This document shows, piece after piece, positions 47,240-61,209 of a DNA stretch of 64,000 nucleotides (position 1 is the stretch's first letter; each line of letters starts with the position of its first letter). The stretch covers positions 32,460,501-32,524,500 of the forward strand of contig NC_083380.1 in NCBI RefSeq assembly GCF_031755915.1. The letters run 5' to 3'. Source of the stretch: Ziziphus jujuba (Eukaryota > Streptophyta > Magnoliopsida > Rosales > Rhamnaceae). A program made the position numbers and the translations under genes. Under the pieces are notes generated by a model. The model was not told the origin of the DNA. It worked only from the letters and a program-made list of their open reading frames with translations, and made no database searches.

Positions 47240-50200
47240 CTCTCACAAACTAGACCAGCAAAAGTGCACATAAAATGAATTCAGACTATATAAATAGGTA
47301 CATTACGAGCTCTAACATTAAGTTAAAAATTAAAAAAAAGAACTTTAATAGCCACAAAAATTTGCTAGAAAATTCAGAAATATCACAACAAGATGGTAAA
47401 CACTCTTGGGCCCTATTGTGGTCTTCCTTCAAACATTGAACCCAAACATAAAGCAAGCAACTAGTTGATTAAGTACATCAATTTACTTTGTCCTGTTGCC
47501 CAAATGTGCTTCTAGTGGTTAATAGTCCGTGGCTAAGAATGCTAACTAAGCACTAAGCATAACTTGACTGACATATTTTGTTCAAGAACTGAGGATTTCC
47601 ATAATGCATAAAAAAAAAAATTATGGGTGTTAACAGACTTCTGAAGAAGGTGAAAACCAGATGGAGCCTTAAGCCTTGAGCCTTTTTTTTTGGTGAGGAT
47701 ACCCTGCATTAAAGAAGCACCAAAAAATAAAAATAATAATAATAAGAAATAAGAAAAACAACCAGCAGCTTGAGCCTGAAAGTGAAATGCAGTGCCTGGG
47801 ATAGTCAACCAACCTGCATTAGCATTTTACCCACAGAGAAGGCAGACTAACAAAGAAAACAAACTTACAAAGGACAGAATTTGAACCCAGCAAGAAATCG
47901 ACCCAAAAAAACAAATAAATAAAATTGTAAAGACTTTGAAAAATCAGTCTTGGAATGGCCTCGAAGTTTGCATCGGGTTGCCGGCGGGACAAGGCAATGA
48001 CGGCCAACTGACACAACTACTTTTGCTTTATTGTACTGTTAAAAAATTCATTAAAATCAACGTTTACTCTTTTGTCTTCTTTTGTTTTTGCTATCTTTTT
48101 TTTTTTTTTTTTTTTTGGGGGGTAAATAATCATTTTAACCTTCACTCTTTTTTTTTTTTTTTTTTCTCCCTTCTTTTTTTTTTAATTTTATTTTATTTTA
48201 ACCTTCACTCTTTTGTCTCTAATTTATTGTCCACATATTTTGTATTTATTAGCTCTTTTTATTCATAAAAGGGTCTCTTTTAAAGTTCATTCTTTATAAT
48301 AAACAGCATTTTTTTTTTTTAATTGTGGGTGAAATTTTCAAATCTTCAACAAAACTTTTATTTATACTTAGGTGACGGCACAAGGATTGTTAGCTTAGGG
48401 GCCACAACATAGAAGGTAAATAATAATAATAATAATATATGGGTTTTTCTTTTATATATATAAATATATATTTATTATTTATTTATTACAATAAAAAAGT
48501 ATTAGAAGTTGTTAACAATAATACAATTACAAAAAAAAAAAAAAATCAATGTCGAAAGAAAATGAGTAAAAAAATAAAAAATCCTCGACAAATTTGTTAT
48601 ATTTTAACTGATGTTAATAAATTAACAATTTTTTCTTGTGATTATTGAACAAAATTGCTTTAAACTAAATATTAAACAGAATGATATTATGAATAATATA
48701 TTTTACATATATAAAGGTATACATGTAAAAACAAATAGAAAAACCAATTAAACCAAAATCAAAATTTAGATGTCTACGAGGGGAAAAAAAAAAAAGAAAA
48801 CTTTAAAAAAACTCTAATGATACACATTAACGAGAACTAATACTAAAATTTAAGAATAAAATATATGTAGTTTGGTTTATAACTTTATTATTTAAAAAAA
48901 AACACCTGATACTATTAATTGAATTAATTATATATTTAAGATATAATTAAAATCTATTATATTTTAAGTAACATCACTATTTTAAAAAATGAATAAATAA
49001 AAAAAGAATGAATATTTTAATTAGAAACTTGTTATAGTAAGAATTAATTAGATGAAACTTTATTTGGTAGTTAATTCTTAGGGTGGCAAATATTTATATT
49101 TTTTAGTAGTTTTAGAATATGATATAAAATATTGAAATAAAATATAGATTGGACTTTTTATATTTGAAGAGCCAAACTCAACATTTATATTAAAAAGTTA
49201 ATATAAAAAATCTGTTGAAATCATTTTTTATAGGTTAATTTTTTAAAATAAAATAGTATAAAAAAAATAGAAAGTCCTTTGAGATGCTATAAAGAGCTTC
49301 AATAAAAAAAAATGTTTGCAAGAACAATACCAACTAGATATTAGAACATCTCCGTAGCATTAGAGTGCCATTGCATTGTCAAATTTTGATATAAGATAGC
49401 TTGTGACCTCTCCAATGGTAAATGCAAAATTTGTCAATTGCATTATTGGTTCCAAATTTAGTACCAAAACTTGGCAAATTTTGATAGTTGACTCCACCAT
49501 AATAAAATTTGTGGGTCCATCACCATTTAATATTTATTATAATTTTGCTTTTAGTTGATAATATTTATAATACAGTAATGCTATTTTTCAGCTTGTATCA
49601 TTGGAAAACCAATGTTAAGATTTGCCATTCACATTCATATTTACATCAAAAAATTTATGTTAATACCGAGTTTTAAAAATGTCAGACGTTAAAGATGCTC
49701 TTTTATAATAAAGGAATGAGTCTTTTTTTTTTATTATTTATTTTTTAACCTTAAAAGAATATGGATATGACCGTTAAATAGTCCACTAAAAATAATCCTC
49801 TCTTTATTATGTAAATACTGGATACTATATTTTTTTAATCTTAAGTTGATACATATACATATACATATACATGTGCAATCAATCTTCTATTAAAACGTCT
49901 TTGTGGATTTTACATAAAAATCTTTATTATTAATTCTTGAATTGCTTTAATGATTGAAATTATTTATTTATTATTTATTATTTATTTTATTTTATTTTCC
50001 TGTAACTAAATCAGGTCAGGACTATTATCTTTTTAGTCCTTGATGATACAATCATTTTGTGAATAAGGAAATAATTTCATATTAATACTGTGTAAAATAC
50101 AGGGAATTAACAAATACAGGAAAAAAGTTCCTCTCATGCCATCTTCATTTAGTCATAAATGCAATGAATTTTACATTCTAAACAAAAAGCCTATAAAATT

Positions 50201-50258
50201 TAGAGTATATTATATTACATAAGAATTGTACATATTCTAACAAATTTATAAGCTAAGT
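47240..50258. other. Spacer between the channel copies
   Basis: 47240-48020 is the upstream region of the pseudogene and matches 57416-58390 upstream of the intact gene (shared words such as ggcgggaca(a/g)ggcaa). So the duplicated unit includes the promoter. The rest is AT-rich with long poly-T tracts (48094-48117, 48149-48180). The Phe-rich frames here are translations of poly-T. A possible MITE is listed separately. Confidence 0.6.
49342..49705. mobile_element. Possible MITE
   Basis: It opens with ttagaacatctcc and closes with agatgctctttta, an imperfect inverted pair of the GAGCATCT type found at ends of plant MITEs. The interior is less AT-rich than its flanks and has a repeated (g/c)aaattttgata word. 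Exact ends and duplication are not resolved. Confidence 0.35.
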
Positions 50259-53200
50259 TCACTGAGTTGATGAGTGGTTGGGTTGAGAAATTTTAGCACG
50301 GCTTAAGCGTTTTTTCCTATATCTCCATTGAACTTGAATGCGTGTCGCCGCTAGGCCTCTCCAGTATGGTGATTCATACCTGTTTAGAAAGAAAATGCAA
50401 ACTCATTATGCAGATAAATTAAGATTATCACTTCTCAGTTCTTGCTCAAGTAAAACCCAGCTAACAAATCTTTACCACCAAGAAAGATGCATAAAAAGAA
50501 AAAGAAAAAGAAAAATGCTTGCTTGAACAGCAAAGATGATACAAGCCTTGGGAGAGCTAATAATGCTTGCTTGAACATGTTCAGGATGATAATCAGATAG
50601 TATGTGATTAAATGAATTCATAATCTGGAATCAAATCCGTATCAACCTGTTTTCAGTAGTTGTTCAAATCAAGTGTAAATTTTTATGCAAATACAGGTTA
50701 AAGTTGTATAGGTTATTCATGCCCTAATATTCCAGGTTCTGCATTAAGCCATTGTTTTCCATCTCAACTAGCTAAAACTGAAAGAAACAAAGAACTTTAG
50801 AAAATGATACTGCTGGCTACAAAATATGGGACTTTAAAGCAGAACTCTATATTTTCCATCTATAATTTTATTAAATGAGCAAGGCACATTGTTAAATTAT
50901 TATCTTAATCAATGCATCCAGAGAGGGAACTGATGAAGAAAGCACCTTATAGCTCCTTGAACACGTGGGTTGCGCAAGAATCTCAAGAAAAGGCTGGTGA
51001 CTTCTTCAATATCAGCAGCTCTAAGGGAAAATACTTCTACATTTGTTAAGCACTGCACCGACCTGGTGCTCAACAATCTCTGTCCAGGAAGCCTTATTTT
51101 TTTTCCATCTACAAAAGGAATCAAATTGTTAAACTAAAGTCTTATTTTTTAGAGTCCATGAAACTTATAGTTAGGCCTCAGTGTTGAGTATTGCAAGTCA
51201 AGCAAGATCTGTATATGGGTTTCGGAGATGAAACTGATACCTTTGTTTACTGAATAATGCTCAAGACACCATGTGAGGAGCTCCTCACCGCACACATCTC
51301 CTTCAGATAATGGAACTACTATCCCATCTTCTCCTATGCTCTCCATTTTTCCACGAACAATAAAAACCATCTTCTCAATTAGACAACCACGATACAAAAT
51401 TTTGCTTCCTCCGATGTATGTCTTTTGTCTTAGTCTTTCACAAATAGCATCCAAAATATGCTCATCCATGAGGGAAAATATCCGAACCTACAGTATCATC
51501 CAAAATCTCTTTTTCTTCAGAACATGCTCAATGAGTTACTGCGAAGTAAAAGACTTTAAAACCATTAAATCATTAGTCATGCCAGAAATGTTTAAACGGT
51601 GCAGTTTGATATCCCAAGAGTTGAAACGTGTTATCATGTTACTGGGCAGGATATGGGTTGTAATTTGCAATGATATCCCGACACTTAAAAGGAATTTCCA
51701 ATACCCCGAAATAAAGTAAAGGACAAAACTCCCAAGAATATGAGCTATAAACTATCACAAGCTGTTTTCCTGACACCACAAACTACCACTCATCCAAATA
51801 CAGATAGCAAAGACAGATTAGTATTATTCACAGTTGAAACAATCAGATTATTAACAACAAAAGACTAAAGGTCTAAAATAAAAATGGAAAGACAGGATTG
51901 TACATTTCATGGAAGAGCAATTTATACTGTACTTTTTGTTATTAATATCCAAATGCCTAATCATCAGTTCCAACAATATGACATCAGCAAATAAATATGA
52001 AAATTTACCTTGACTATCTTTCATTCTATCAATTTCTGAGAAGAAATAAATAATAAAAAAAAAATAAAAAAAACAAGAAAGAAGAAAAGGCCTTAGAAAA
52101 ATTTAAATTATATTGATGGTAGATCCTGGAAGTATGGCATGTCAGAAATGAAGAAAGCTAATTTCTTTGCACAGTAGCTCAGTTTTTGTGTAGTCCAATT
52201 CTTAAGATATTAAATGATATCGTTTTACTCCAATTAGCACAAGTGCAAGACATTTTGAAGCTCACTTTCTTTATAAACATGAAGAGATGGCGTCTTATAT
52301 CTCGCTGAAGGTCTTCAGGCAAATTCTCCAAAAGAATTTCTTCATTTACTCCTCTGGTAGCTGCCCAGTTGTACCGTTCAGCTTGCCGTACTCGCCTACA
52401 TGATAGACCAATGCAAACAATTAAAGTTCACAAAGGTTGCATGTCATGTGGTTATATTAGTTCCTCAAATCCTATGACACCATAAGCCTATATTTCCTAA
52501 CATTAGAATTTATAATGCACCTAGTTAAGTTGCAAATGAAAAAAGGAAAAAAAATACATCGCACATACTGCCACAAAAACACTTCAGTATGGAAAAGTTT
52601 ACGAAACAACAATTGATTTATAAAGTTTCCAGACAAAAAAAGCATAAGACTAAACAAAAAGGAACTAAAGATTCCAATAGAAAATAATTTACCTTTTTCT
52701 AAAGTGTTAGATACAATACCACATAATAAATCATATAACAAGATGATGAGGTGATAATTGTACCTCCTAAGTTCTTCGGGCAAGCGGCGATGACTCATCC
52801 ATTGTTCAACATCACGGCGCCTTAGAGACATTTCTAGCCTCCTAAGGAAAAAACCACAAACATTGAAGATAAGCATATGGTTAATTTAAAATTAATAAGA
52901 TATATAACCATGCACACAGAAACACACACACACACACAAAATAAATAAATAGATAAATAAAGAAGGAAAAAAAAAATCTTGACATGGTATATAACAAATT
53001 CTAAACATAAACCCGATTGCCTTTTATTGTTTTTTGTTTGTGAGACTTTGGAAGGAATTCTCCTTTTTTTTTTTTTTTTTTTTTAAAAATAATTTTTTTC
53101 TTTTTGGTATATAAAGTAAATATTTTAACTATGTATAACTTTCAAATAGATGGTTGAAACCTAGATCCTTTATGCTCTTTTTCATTAGGTGACAATCTTT

Positions 53201-56200
53201 TCTTTTCATTCCAAGAGCTGGTACGAGATGACAGGCTTCCAATTTCATCCAAAAGCATGTTGGTATTATTTTCAAGACTCTACAAAGTAAGACTGTCTCA
53301 TATAATTCCTTGTCACCTTCCTACAGACATTCAGCATCCACTCAATGTGCTATCTCCCAAGCAAATACACTTGGAAACATTTAACAAGAATATGCCACCA
53401 TAGTAAAAAGTAGTACCTCTTTCCAAGAGCCTGGAGAAAGTTCTGCATATTTCCGATAAGAAGAGCAAAAAGCAAGAGGCCCAGTCCAATAATGGTCATT
53501 GTAAAAAGGACTTCCCAAACAAAGTAGCTAGGAGTTTGATTTCCAGCCAGAGTACTGATTTGCTTTATTGAAACATTCAAATGGGAGAATTCAGAAAATA
53601 TGTGATTGGTTCAGATATTATAGTTGCTTTCAATCATTCCATAACTAAACCATCTCATTTGACATAAATGAAACACAATATGTACATGAACATATATATA
53701 TATATATATATATAGTTGTGAAATGATTGGGGATCATACAACAATGGCATGCATCTAATGTCCTAATCACATCCAATAAATTCTGATGGAGGTGACTTTT
53801 TCATGCAACTCATAAGATCTCATTTGGTTCCTAAGGTTATAAATTTGTATCCAACCATTTGATATGGTTTATGTTGATTTGTTTCCTCCACTTGCTAGGT
53901 TTATATATGATAACTTAAAGTGGAAACATGCCCAATTTCAAAATACGATAACTTCCTAACAGTTTATATGAATACATATCTCTAAATACAGACATGATAA
54001 CTTTAAATAAATAAAGCCAAATTAAATATGTCAATACAAGTGATACCTGAAAACCCCAAAAGAGTGAATACACATATCTGGTGATGACACTTCTTTCCAT
54101 GGTAAGGTTAACAGCTTGAATGTAGATTCCATAAGGAAAGCCATCGGTGCTGAAGCAAGAAGTAGCATTTATATTGTCTATCCAATTGGTCCACGTTGGA
54201 TATGACTTATTAAATCCGTCAATATTATCCCCATGTCCACAATCTATGAATTTCATGCAGGGTTCGATTTGAGAGTCATGACAGGCATTTCGAAGACATT
54301 GATTAACTCTCTGGCAAGAGGAGAAATATGTAATACTTGAAGCATATATACCCAGAAAGAATTATTGAACATAGAGCAAGAATGAAGTTCAACGGGTGTT
54401 TTGGTGTGATGTAGTTGGGAAAAGGATGATTAGCTTTAACTTAATTGTTAGGTCAGAACCCTGAGTTTTGAATCAATTGATACAAGAAAACCTTTTTTTG
54501 GCTATTCTTAGACTCATAATAAAACTTCCAGATATTTAGGGAGGATTGTTAAATGAGAAGTTATGGAGCTAGAGTTATGAAAAGATGAAGTAAAAATGTA
54601 TAAATATAACAAGGATAGAATAATTATAACAGAAAGGAAATCAAAGTAACTTAGCCAATACCTGTAACCCAAAGAGGTACCAACATGAGCCAACGACATG
54701 GCCGGACAACACAAAAGTGAGAAGATTTATAATAAAATTAGCCCATGCCGACTCAAATATGAAGCCACTAGGAGACTGACCAGCGAGTAGAGGTAGAAAT
54801 CTGTACAATCTGGGACCATACTGAACAAGAATTGCAGCTCGTAGTAGATTTTTTGCATAGTTTGCCCCAGATAATCCTAAAGATTTTGGTACAATTAATA
54901 ATATCATAATCTGCAAAAATAATTTAAAGTATGATTAGACAATATCTGGCCCTGATACAACTTATTATCAATCATAAAAGCTTAAGACTTTATAGAGCAG
55001 AACCAACTATGATTACTGAGCTAATTCAAGAGACAGTTAACAAGGAAATAGCAGAAATACACTAAGTAAATCTCAAGTCCGGTCAGAAACTTGGAGTTCA
55101 AAACAGATGCAGGCATAGAGATGGGAAAATAGACAAAAGTCTGACAATGGAGAGAGCATTACCTGAGGAAGTGGTAATACATTAAACAAGTCAAGAAAAA
55201 AATATCCATGAAGGTAATTACGAGCAATTTTTTTTGGATGGTCAACTAACTCTCCAGCACCAACAACTCTAGACTCAGGCGCCACATAAGCCAGCTTAAA
55301 CTGAAAAAAGATACAAAGTAGATATTCTACTTAGCAACAATCAGAGCAATAAAAGTTATACAAAATTTGAAAGAGAAACAAGTTTCGAGACTATTGAATT
55401 TAGCATATAGCAATCAAAGCATCATATAAAAATGATAATTTACAAACACCCAAAAGGAGCTCTTATATGGAAGGGAAAGGTGTAGGTACCTGAAGAAGTA
55501 TGTGAAGTAAGTATATAATATCATACAAGCTTCTGAAAGACACCATCACTGATGTCATGGGCCAATTAATAACTATGCATTTATGGTCCTGCATTCAGAG
55601 GGCAGGAAATGAACTTGAAAGGAAAAATAAAAAAATAATACCAAAATAACTCCTCAGATTTACTGGATTTAATATATTTCACCAAGTATTTTTAACTTTT
55701 GTAATTGGAAAGGGATGGGGGGAATGCAGGAATGCAGCATCTAATCACATGACAAAGCTATTAGTAGCATATTATCTTTTGATGAAGGTTTCAAGAGATA
55801 AGATGAAATCTTGCATTTGAAAATCTAGAAAAAGGTAAGTAAAATACTGAAGCTCAAACGTAATTCATGTTAACTCACTTAACCCTTCTGTCCTGAATAG
55901 TTAGGATTGAGTACTTGAGTCAGCCTTATCTTAACCACATGTCCTATTATAAATTTTTTTTTTTAAAAAAAAGTTGAAAAATAAATCATACCTGTCGAAC
56001 AGATAACAAGAAGAAAAACAATGGATCCATAAAAATTGCCACCAAGCAAGCTATGACAAAAAATTTGTTCCATTTTTGTATAACTTCAGCATGGGGGTTC
56101 ATAACTCCAGGAATATATGGACTCATAAAAGAGAAAATTCTCCTTGCCCAACCTTTTGCATCGCCATAGAGAGCATTATGGAACTGCAAAGAGTTGAAAT

Positions 56201-57415
56201 GAAGTCATAACTTCATAAAACTGTTTATGTCATCATTCTAGACTGTAAAATATGTAGGAAAATAGACATCAAATGTTACAAAAGGTTACAAAAGGTTCAA
56301 ATTCTTTGATATGGGAGTATATTCTTTTTATTTATAACTTGGTCAATATAGGAATCTGGATTTAAGAGGTGAAAGATCTCTAAAAGATGACACATTCTCT
56401 TATTCTTTTGAAAACTCGTCTCTGTTTCCCTCTCCAGTTTCACATATATATACTGAGAAATGTTAAAAAAAGCACACTTCAATTTGGTAGTAGAGCAATC
56501 AATTTTAATTCTAGCCTAGGAACCATCAAAATGGTCAATATGGCAGTAAAGCAATCAATTTTTTTATGGTCTAAATTTCATGTTTAGGGCCATAATTTCT
56601 CATGTCATAGTGTAGCTTATAAACTATATCCATCATAGTTGTCCATTTATGCCACAATCATGCATGCATAACTACAGAATGTATGCTTTAAGCTAAAAAA
56701 AAAAAAAAAAAAAACTACAGAATGTATGGTTTATTAGTGACTATAAAATATAATCTTAGATTGACACAACAGCTACCAGCTGACTTAAGTGTATGGTCTA
56801 TTCCATACAGCAGCTGACTTAAGTGTTAGACCATGATAGAGAAGCAATTAGGAATACGAATATAACTATGATAATCTAGATATACTAATGCATTGGATTG
56901 AAAAAGGAACACACCTGAGAATCAAATATACCCGAAGCTTTCGAATATCTTTGTTTAGCTCCATTGTAATAGTAATGTGTTGGGCAAGTTGTGCAGTAGG
57001 GATCATTGCACATACCCAATTGCCCAGACCTCAGTAAATGCTCATTTTTTCCTGCAAAGCTGTAATTTGGCCAGTCATTCTGATCCGTTCCATTAGTGGC
57101 AGGAATCTTTTCCACCCTAGATTCTGCTTCCTTTTTCACTGCTACACTACGACTTGGCCGTAACAGGTTATTGGGTTGACGGACATTTAATGGACCACTC
57201 ATAGGTATGAATGGAGTTCTTTGACTTCTTAAAGGGCCAGTATGCCCTACAAGGTTAGGTTCACTTGCATAAGATTCCGTGGAGTTCATGGAAATAGCAA
57301 ATGATGCACTTTGTGTCCGGCCAAATCTTTCAAATGCCGAATTCACAATATCATTTGATGACCGAGGATGATTGTCAGACAACATGGGCATCTCATCTTT
57401 TTCATAAGCAGCCAT
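50259..57415 (-). CDS. Cyclic nucleotide-gated cation channel, CNGC19/20-type (12 exons, 775 aa)
   Basis: Plasma-membrane, Ca2+-permeable channel of the plant CNGC group IVa; Arabidopsis CNGC19/20 act in immune and cell-death Ca2+ signalling. Exons: 57415-56915, 56183-55992, 55588-55490, 55300-55163, 54910-54662, 54310-54047, 53562-53417, 52841-52764, 52395-52266, 51487-51241, 51108-50946, 50379-50259, joining in one frame (2328 nt). Features in order: Ser-rich cytosolic N-terminus, the group IVa motif GMCNDPYCTTCP, six transmembrane segments (DPLFFFLL, NLLTFVLSGHVVGSCWYLFG among them), pore TLAGNQ, LLLFALLIGNMQNFLQA, C-linker RRRDVEQWMSHRRLP, cyclic-nucleotide domain (EKMVFIVRGKMESIGEDG, GEELLTWCLE) and a C-terminal IQ motif (AATRIQVQWRYRKK) for calmodulin. 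No lesion seen. Its neighbour is an inactivated copy, so this is the only working member here. Confidence 0.95.
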
Positions 57416-58521
57416 CTCTCAGAAACTAGACCAGAAAAAGTGCAAATAAAATTAATTCAGACTACATGAACATACATACTACTAGCTCAGACATCAAGCA
57501 CAAAACTTAACAGCCATAAAGATTAACTAGAAAAATGAGAAATATTACAACAAGATGGTAAAGCACTCTTGACCCTATTATGCCCTTCCTTCAAACTTTG
57601 ACCCGAAATTATGCGATAAAGGAAGCAAATAGCTAATTAAATACATCAGTTTACTTTGTTAGAATATTGCCAGATGTGCTTCAGTAATAGAGCTGTAGTG
57701 AAGCAAGCAACCAAGCACAAAGCATAACTAGAAAGGAAATTATTTGCTTGACGAAAAATTGTCAATAACCCACTTTCAAAGTTACAATATTTACGCTCTA
57801 CAGCCCCCAAAAGAAAATGTAAAAGAAAGGAACAAACTTAAGCGTAACCCCAATAGGAGGTAATTGATGAAAGAAAAAGAACAGGAAAAAAACAGGGATA
57901 TGGCTTTTTTTTTAAAAAAAAAAAATTATAATTGGCAAAAAGGATATGGCCTTAAACCCAGAATTCTTATCAAACACAGAACCACTTTTAGCAACATGAC
58001 AGAAAAACAAACAAATGAATTCTTCACAAACCCAGAATTACTTAACAGTAATATGGATATAAAAAGAAATAAGGATGGGGTGTTTACCAGAATTCTGAAG
58101 AAGATGAAAACCAGCTTGAGCTTGAGAGTGAAATGTATTTGCAGTGGTCTGATAGTCAACCAACCTACAGCAGCATTTTACCAACAGAACGACAGACTCA
58201 ACATAGAAGGCAGAGTAACAAAGAAGGCTGACTTAAAGGAAAGACTTTGAAGTTTGAACCCAGCAAGAAACTGAAAAAATTAAAAAAAAAAAAATGGTAA
58301 AGACTTTGAAAAGTCAGTTTTGGTATTTGCTTTGAACATTACGGAGCTGCTGGCGGGACAGGGCAAGGACGGCAAGTCCATAACGACAACTACTTTCTTG
58401 TGGACTGAATATTGTAATATTAATTCAACATCAACCTTTTTTTTTTTTGTCTCTTTAATTTATTGTCCACACATCTTGTATTATAATATATATATATATA
58501 TATTTTTTTGATAGAATTATA

Positions 58522-58566
<45 letters not shown>

Positions 58567-59416
58567 CCAATAACATTTATTATCCTTACCAATACAAAAT
58601 CCAAATCGAAAAACCAAACCTTTTTATTTTTACCTCTTAAGAAAATACCACCTAATTTTTTTGTTTTCCGTCTACTTTTTAACCATTTTTTGGGAGTAAA
58701 CATAGTGTTTGTATGGACGAGACCAAACAAATATAACTTTAATACACTTACACATTACACCATAGAGAAGGGAGTCGTACTCCAATTTGTCGTGCAAATA
58801 TAAAGAGACTATTATATTGACCGATGTTTATATAGATATATATATATATATATAAATAAATAAACGCGATAAGGTTCCGATGAGCATATAACTTTTTAGG
58901 CCATTCATTTTCTCAGTTGTTAGGCCCTGGAAGGATGGCATCATTGTAAATACCCGTAAAAATAAAAATAAAAAATAAAAAAAATAAAAAAAAGAGACGG
59001 CATTACTGCAAACGAAGTCAACCTTTTTCTTTCTTCTTTTTTCTTTTTTTTTTTTTTTTTTCCCTTTGTTTTCTTTAGTTTTTTGGAGCCACTTTTGATG
59101 CAAATTGCCAATCAGGCTGAACCCTGCGGAGGCGAAAAAGCTTTTTGACGACTTGCAGCAATAGATTAGGAATCAAATCTATTGCTTTAACAGCAAATCC
59201 ATTAATCGGGACACAGGCATTATGCTTACAGTGCTATGGGAAAGGGATGCAAACTGTTGAGTATATAAATCTTCCTCTGAACCAAACTAAAGAAATACAA
59301 CACAGCATCTCTGTTATAGCAGTAAACAAAATAATTCCACCATCACATAAAATCTTAAAACAAAATTTGCACTGTATGATCACGGCAGAATACAGTAATC
59401 TCTTTCCGAGAAAATG
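57416..59416. other. Upstream region of the intact channel gene
   Basis: 57416-58390 contains the presumed promoter and leader, homologous to the pseudogene's upstream region. Beyond lie an (AT)n cluster at 58484-58562, another at 58838-58852 and poly-T at 59045-59061. No gene seen; the Lys- and Ile/Tyr-rich frames are repeat translations. Confidence 0.5.
58484..58562. repeat. (AT)n microsatellite cluster
   Basis: Two long AT runs separated by a short T-rich segment. They give spurious Tyr-Ile repeat frames on both strands. Confidence 0.85.
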
Positions 59417-60926
59417 TCAATGTCTTCTCTGCTTTGCTCGCTTTTGTGAATGCTTGCCTTTTATCTTCCATTTTTCATTCCCACCTGGTCGATTTTTCTC
59501 TTCTATCTCTCTGACCTTGCGCTTCCTAAAGGGGCGAACATATGCAGAGAAGAAGAATGAGAGACATTATAAACAAAACATAAACGCTTTTGGTGCACAC
59601 TTAAAAGTTTAAATAACAAAACCAGCAACATTCTCCAAATTCATAGATACATGCTGACAGATAAATTGAGTTTTACGTTTAAGGATTGAGATAAGTATCT
59701 AATTAGTTTCTGCCACATCTTAATTCACCAAATAACAAAAACCTCAAGCTTCCAAGGCATCTCATTCTCATTTAAAACAAAAAGAAAACTATGCCTCACA
59801 TAACTCATTTTCTTCAAGATTTTATTTACTCTGAAAACGAAACAAATAAAAACAGCATTTTTGCCTTCGGATGAGTCATGACTATGAGTCACAACCGAAC
59901 ATTTTTCCTACATAAATAGACATGTTACTGGAACCAAAGGGCAGAACATAGACTATCTCACCTGTACTCCCCAAGAGTACGATCAGAAAGAAGCTCATCT
60001 GCAAGTGTAGCCTTCCTTTCTTTCTTTGTTAGCCTATTAGAGTAGAACTCCAATGGAGACTCTATCACTGTTCCAATCTGATTAATAATAATAGTTAAAA
60101 TCAATCACCAAATGTTACAACATTTCAACAAAACAGAAATTAATAAATAACAAGAAAATTAAGTTAAAAATCATACGACTTCTCACTATACAAATACAAA
60201 AATGGATACTTGCCTGGAAATACTTTGTTGTTGACTTTGAATCACCCTTCTTGTAATGTCTTTTTGGATCCATTACGTTCCTCAACTGTAAATTTGTACA
60301 GAGGTTGAAAAAAACAATCAGTCAAGACTAATATTTCCATAATAACAGAATACTGATTGTCACAATAAATTTCAATTTAAGTTACCGAATTCAAATGCCT
60401 CTAGAACTAACCTTAAGCAATTGGAGATCTTTCTGCAACTCAGGAGTTATCGTATGTGCTGGCATGTCAAACCTAGTCACAATATTTTCGTTTTAACATC
60501 ATTAGCTGAATTCCAACCAATGAGATACAAACTAAAAAGTTAAAAGAGTCTAAATCCTTGCAAATTATAAATTAAGCTTCAAACAAAATGACCCGGTTGG
60601 AGCAAACTTATCATTGTTGTAAAAAAACTTACTTTCTCGGAAACCAATTAGAAAAATAAGAAGATTATACGATGGAAAGTGGCCAGAAGCAATTACCAAC
60701 TATTCCCAGCAGTGTCTTTGAGCTGCTTTCTACGCAGTTTGTTTAACTTTCTTGGGTTATTTGGTGGAACGAAAAGCCCATCAATAAGCTCCGAATTAGG
60801 TTTCCAGATTCCACCACCACTACTACTTTCTGGCTGGCTTTGATGAGACCCAGTTTTGGTTGCCGAAGTAAAAGTCGGCAACTTCGGTTCCCATGACGTG
60901 CCGATTACTACCTTGCCTTCTGGCAT
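59417..60926 (-). CDS. FCF2: rRNA-processing protein FCF2-like (five exons, 195 aa)
   Basis: Nucleolar protein of the FCF2/TdIF2 family; yeast Fcf2 is needed for early pre-18S rRNA cleavages in the small-subunit processome. Exons: 60926-60697, 60472-60412, 60285-60214, 60077-59962, 59525-59417, joining to 588 nt in one frame. The N-terminal third is variable. The family core follows: WFDMPAHTITPELQKDLQLL, then LRNVMDPKRHYKKGDSKSTT and KYFQIGTVIESPLEFYSNRL, then TKKERKATLADELLSDRTLG. The C-terminus is strongly basic (KRKVREIEEKNRPGG ... KRAKQRRH), fitting an RNA-associated role. Intron 3 starts with GC (CAG|GCAAGT) rather than GT. The gene is divergent from the NAD kinase gene. Plant members are usually close to this size. 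Confidence 0.92.
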
Positions 60927-60927
60927 T

Positions 60928-61105
60928 CTATGAAACTATAAACCAAAAATCCTAAACCCACAAAAATAATAATCAAAAAAAAAAAAAAAAAAGAAAAAAT
61001 AATGGAGAAGAAGGCAGTGATTAAAAAAAAAGAAAAGAAAAGAAAAAGAGAAAATAGAAACAGCAACAAAGCAGAAGCTTTTAATCAAGATTTCAGAAGA
61101 GTTAC
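60928..61105 (-). other. Probable 5'-UTR intron of the FCF2-like gene
   Basis: CCG|GTAACTC at 61105 is a consensus donor, and TTTCATAG|A at 60928 an acceptor one base before the ATG. The intervening sequence is T-rich in the gene's sense. The upstream GC-richer segment 61106-61200 would be the first, non-coding exon. Confidence 0.55.
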
Positions 61106-61209
61106 CGGATATCGGGATGGCGGCGACCGAAGATGCTCAGGTGGCCGGGCTCTGAAGTTCGTGCTCCGAAGCTGAGGAAGCGGCGATGAGCGGCGGTTGA
61201 GGGGTCTGA

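Noticed and set aside
47936..48268. Phe-rich 110-residue frame
   Set aside because: It is a translation of poly-T tracts in the spacer.
58420..58730. Tyr-Ile repeat frames
   Set aside because: They arise from (AT)n microsatellites.
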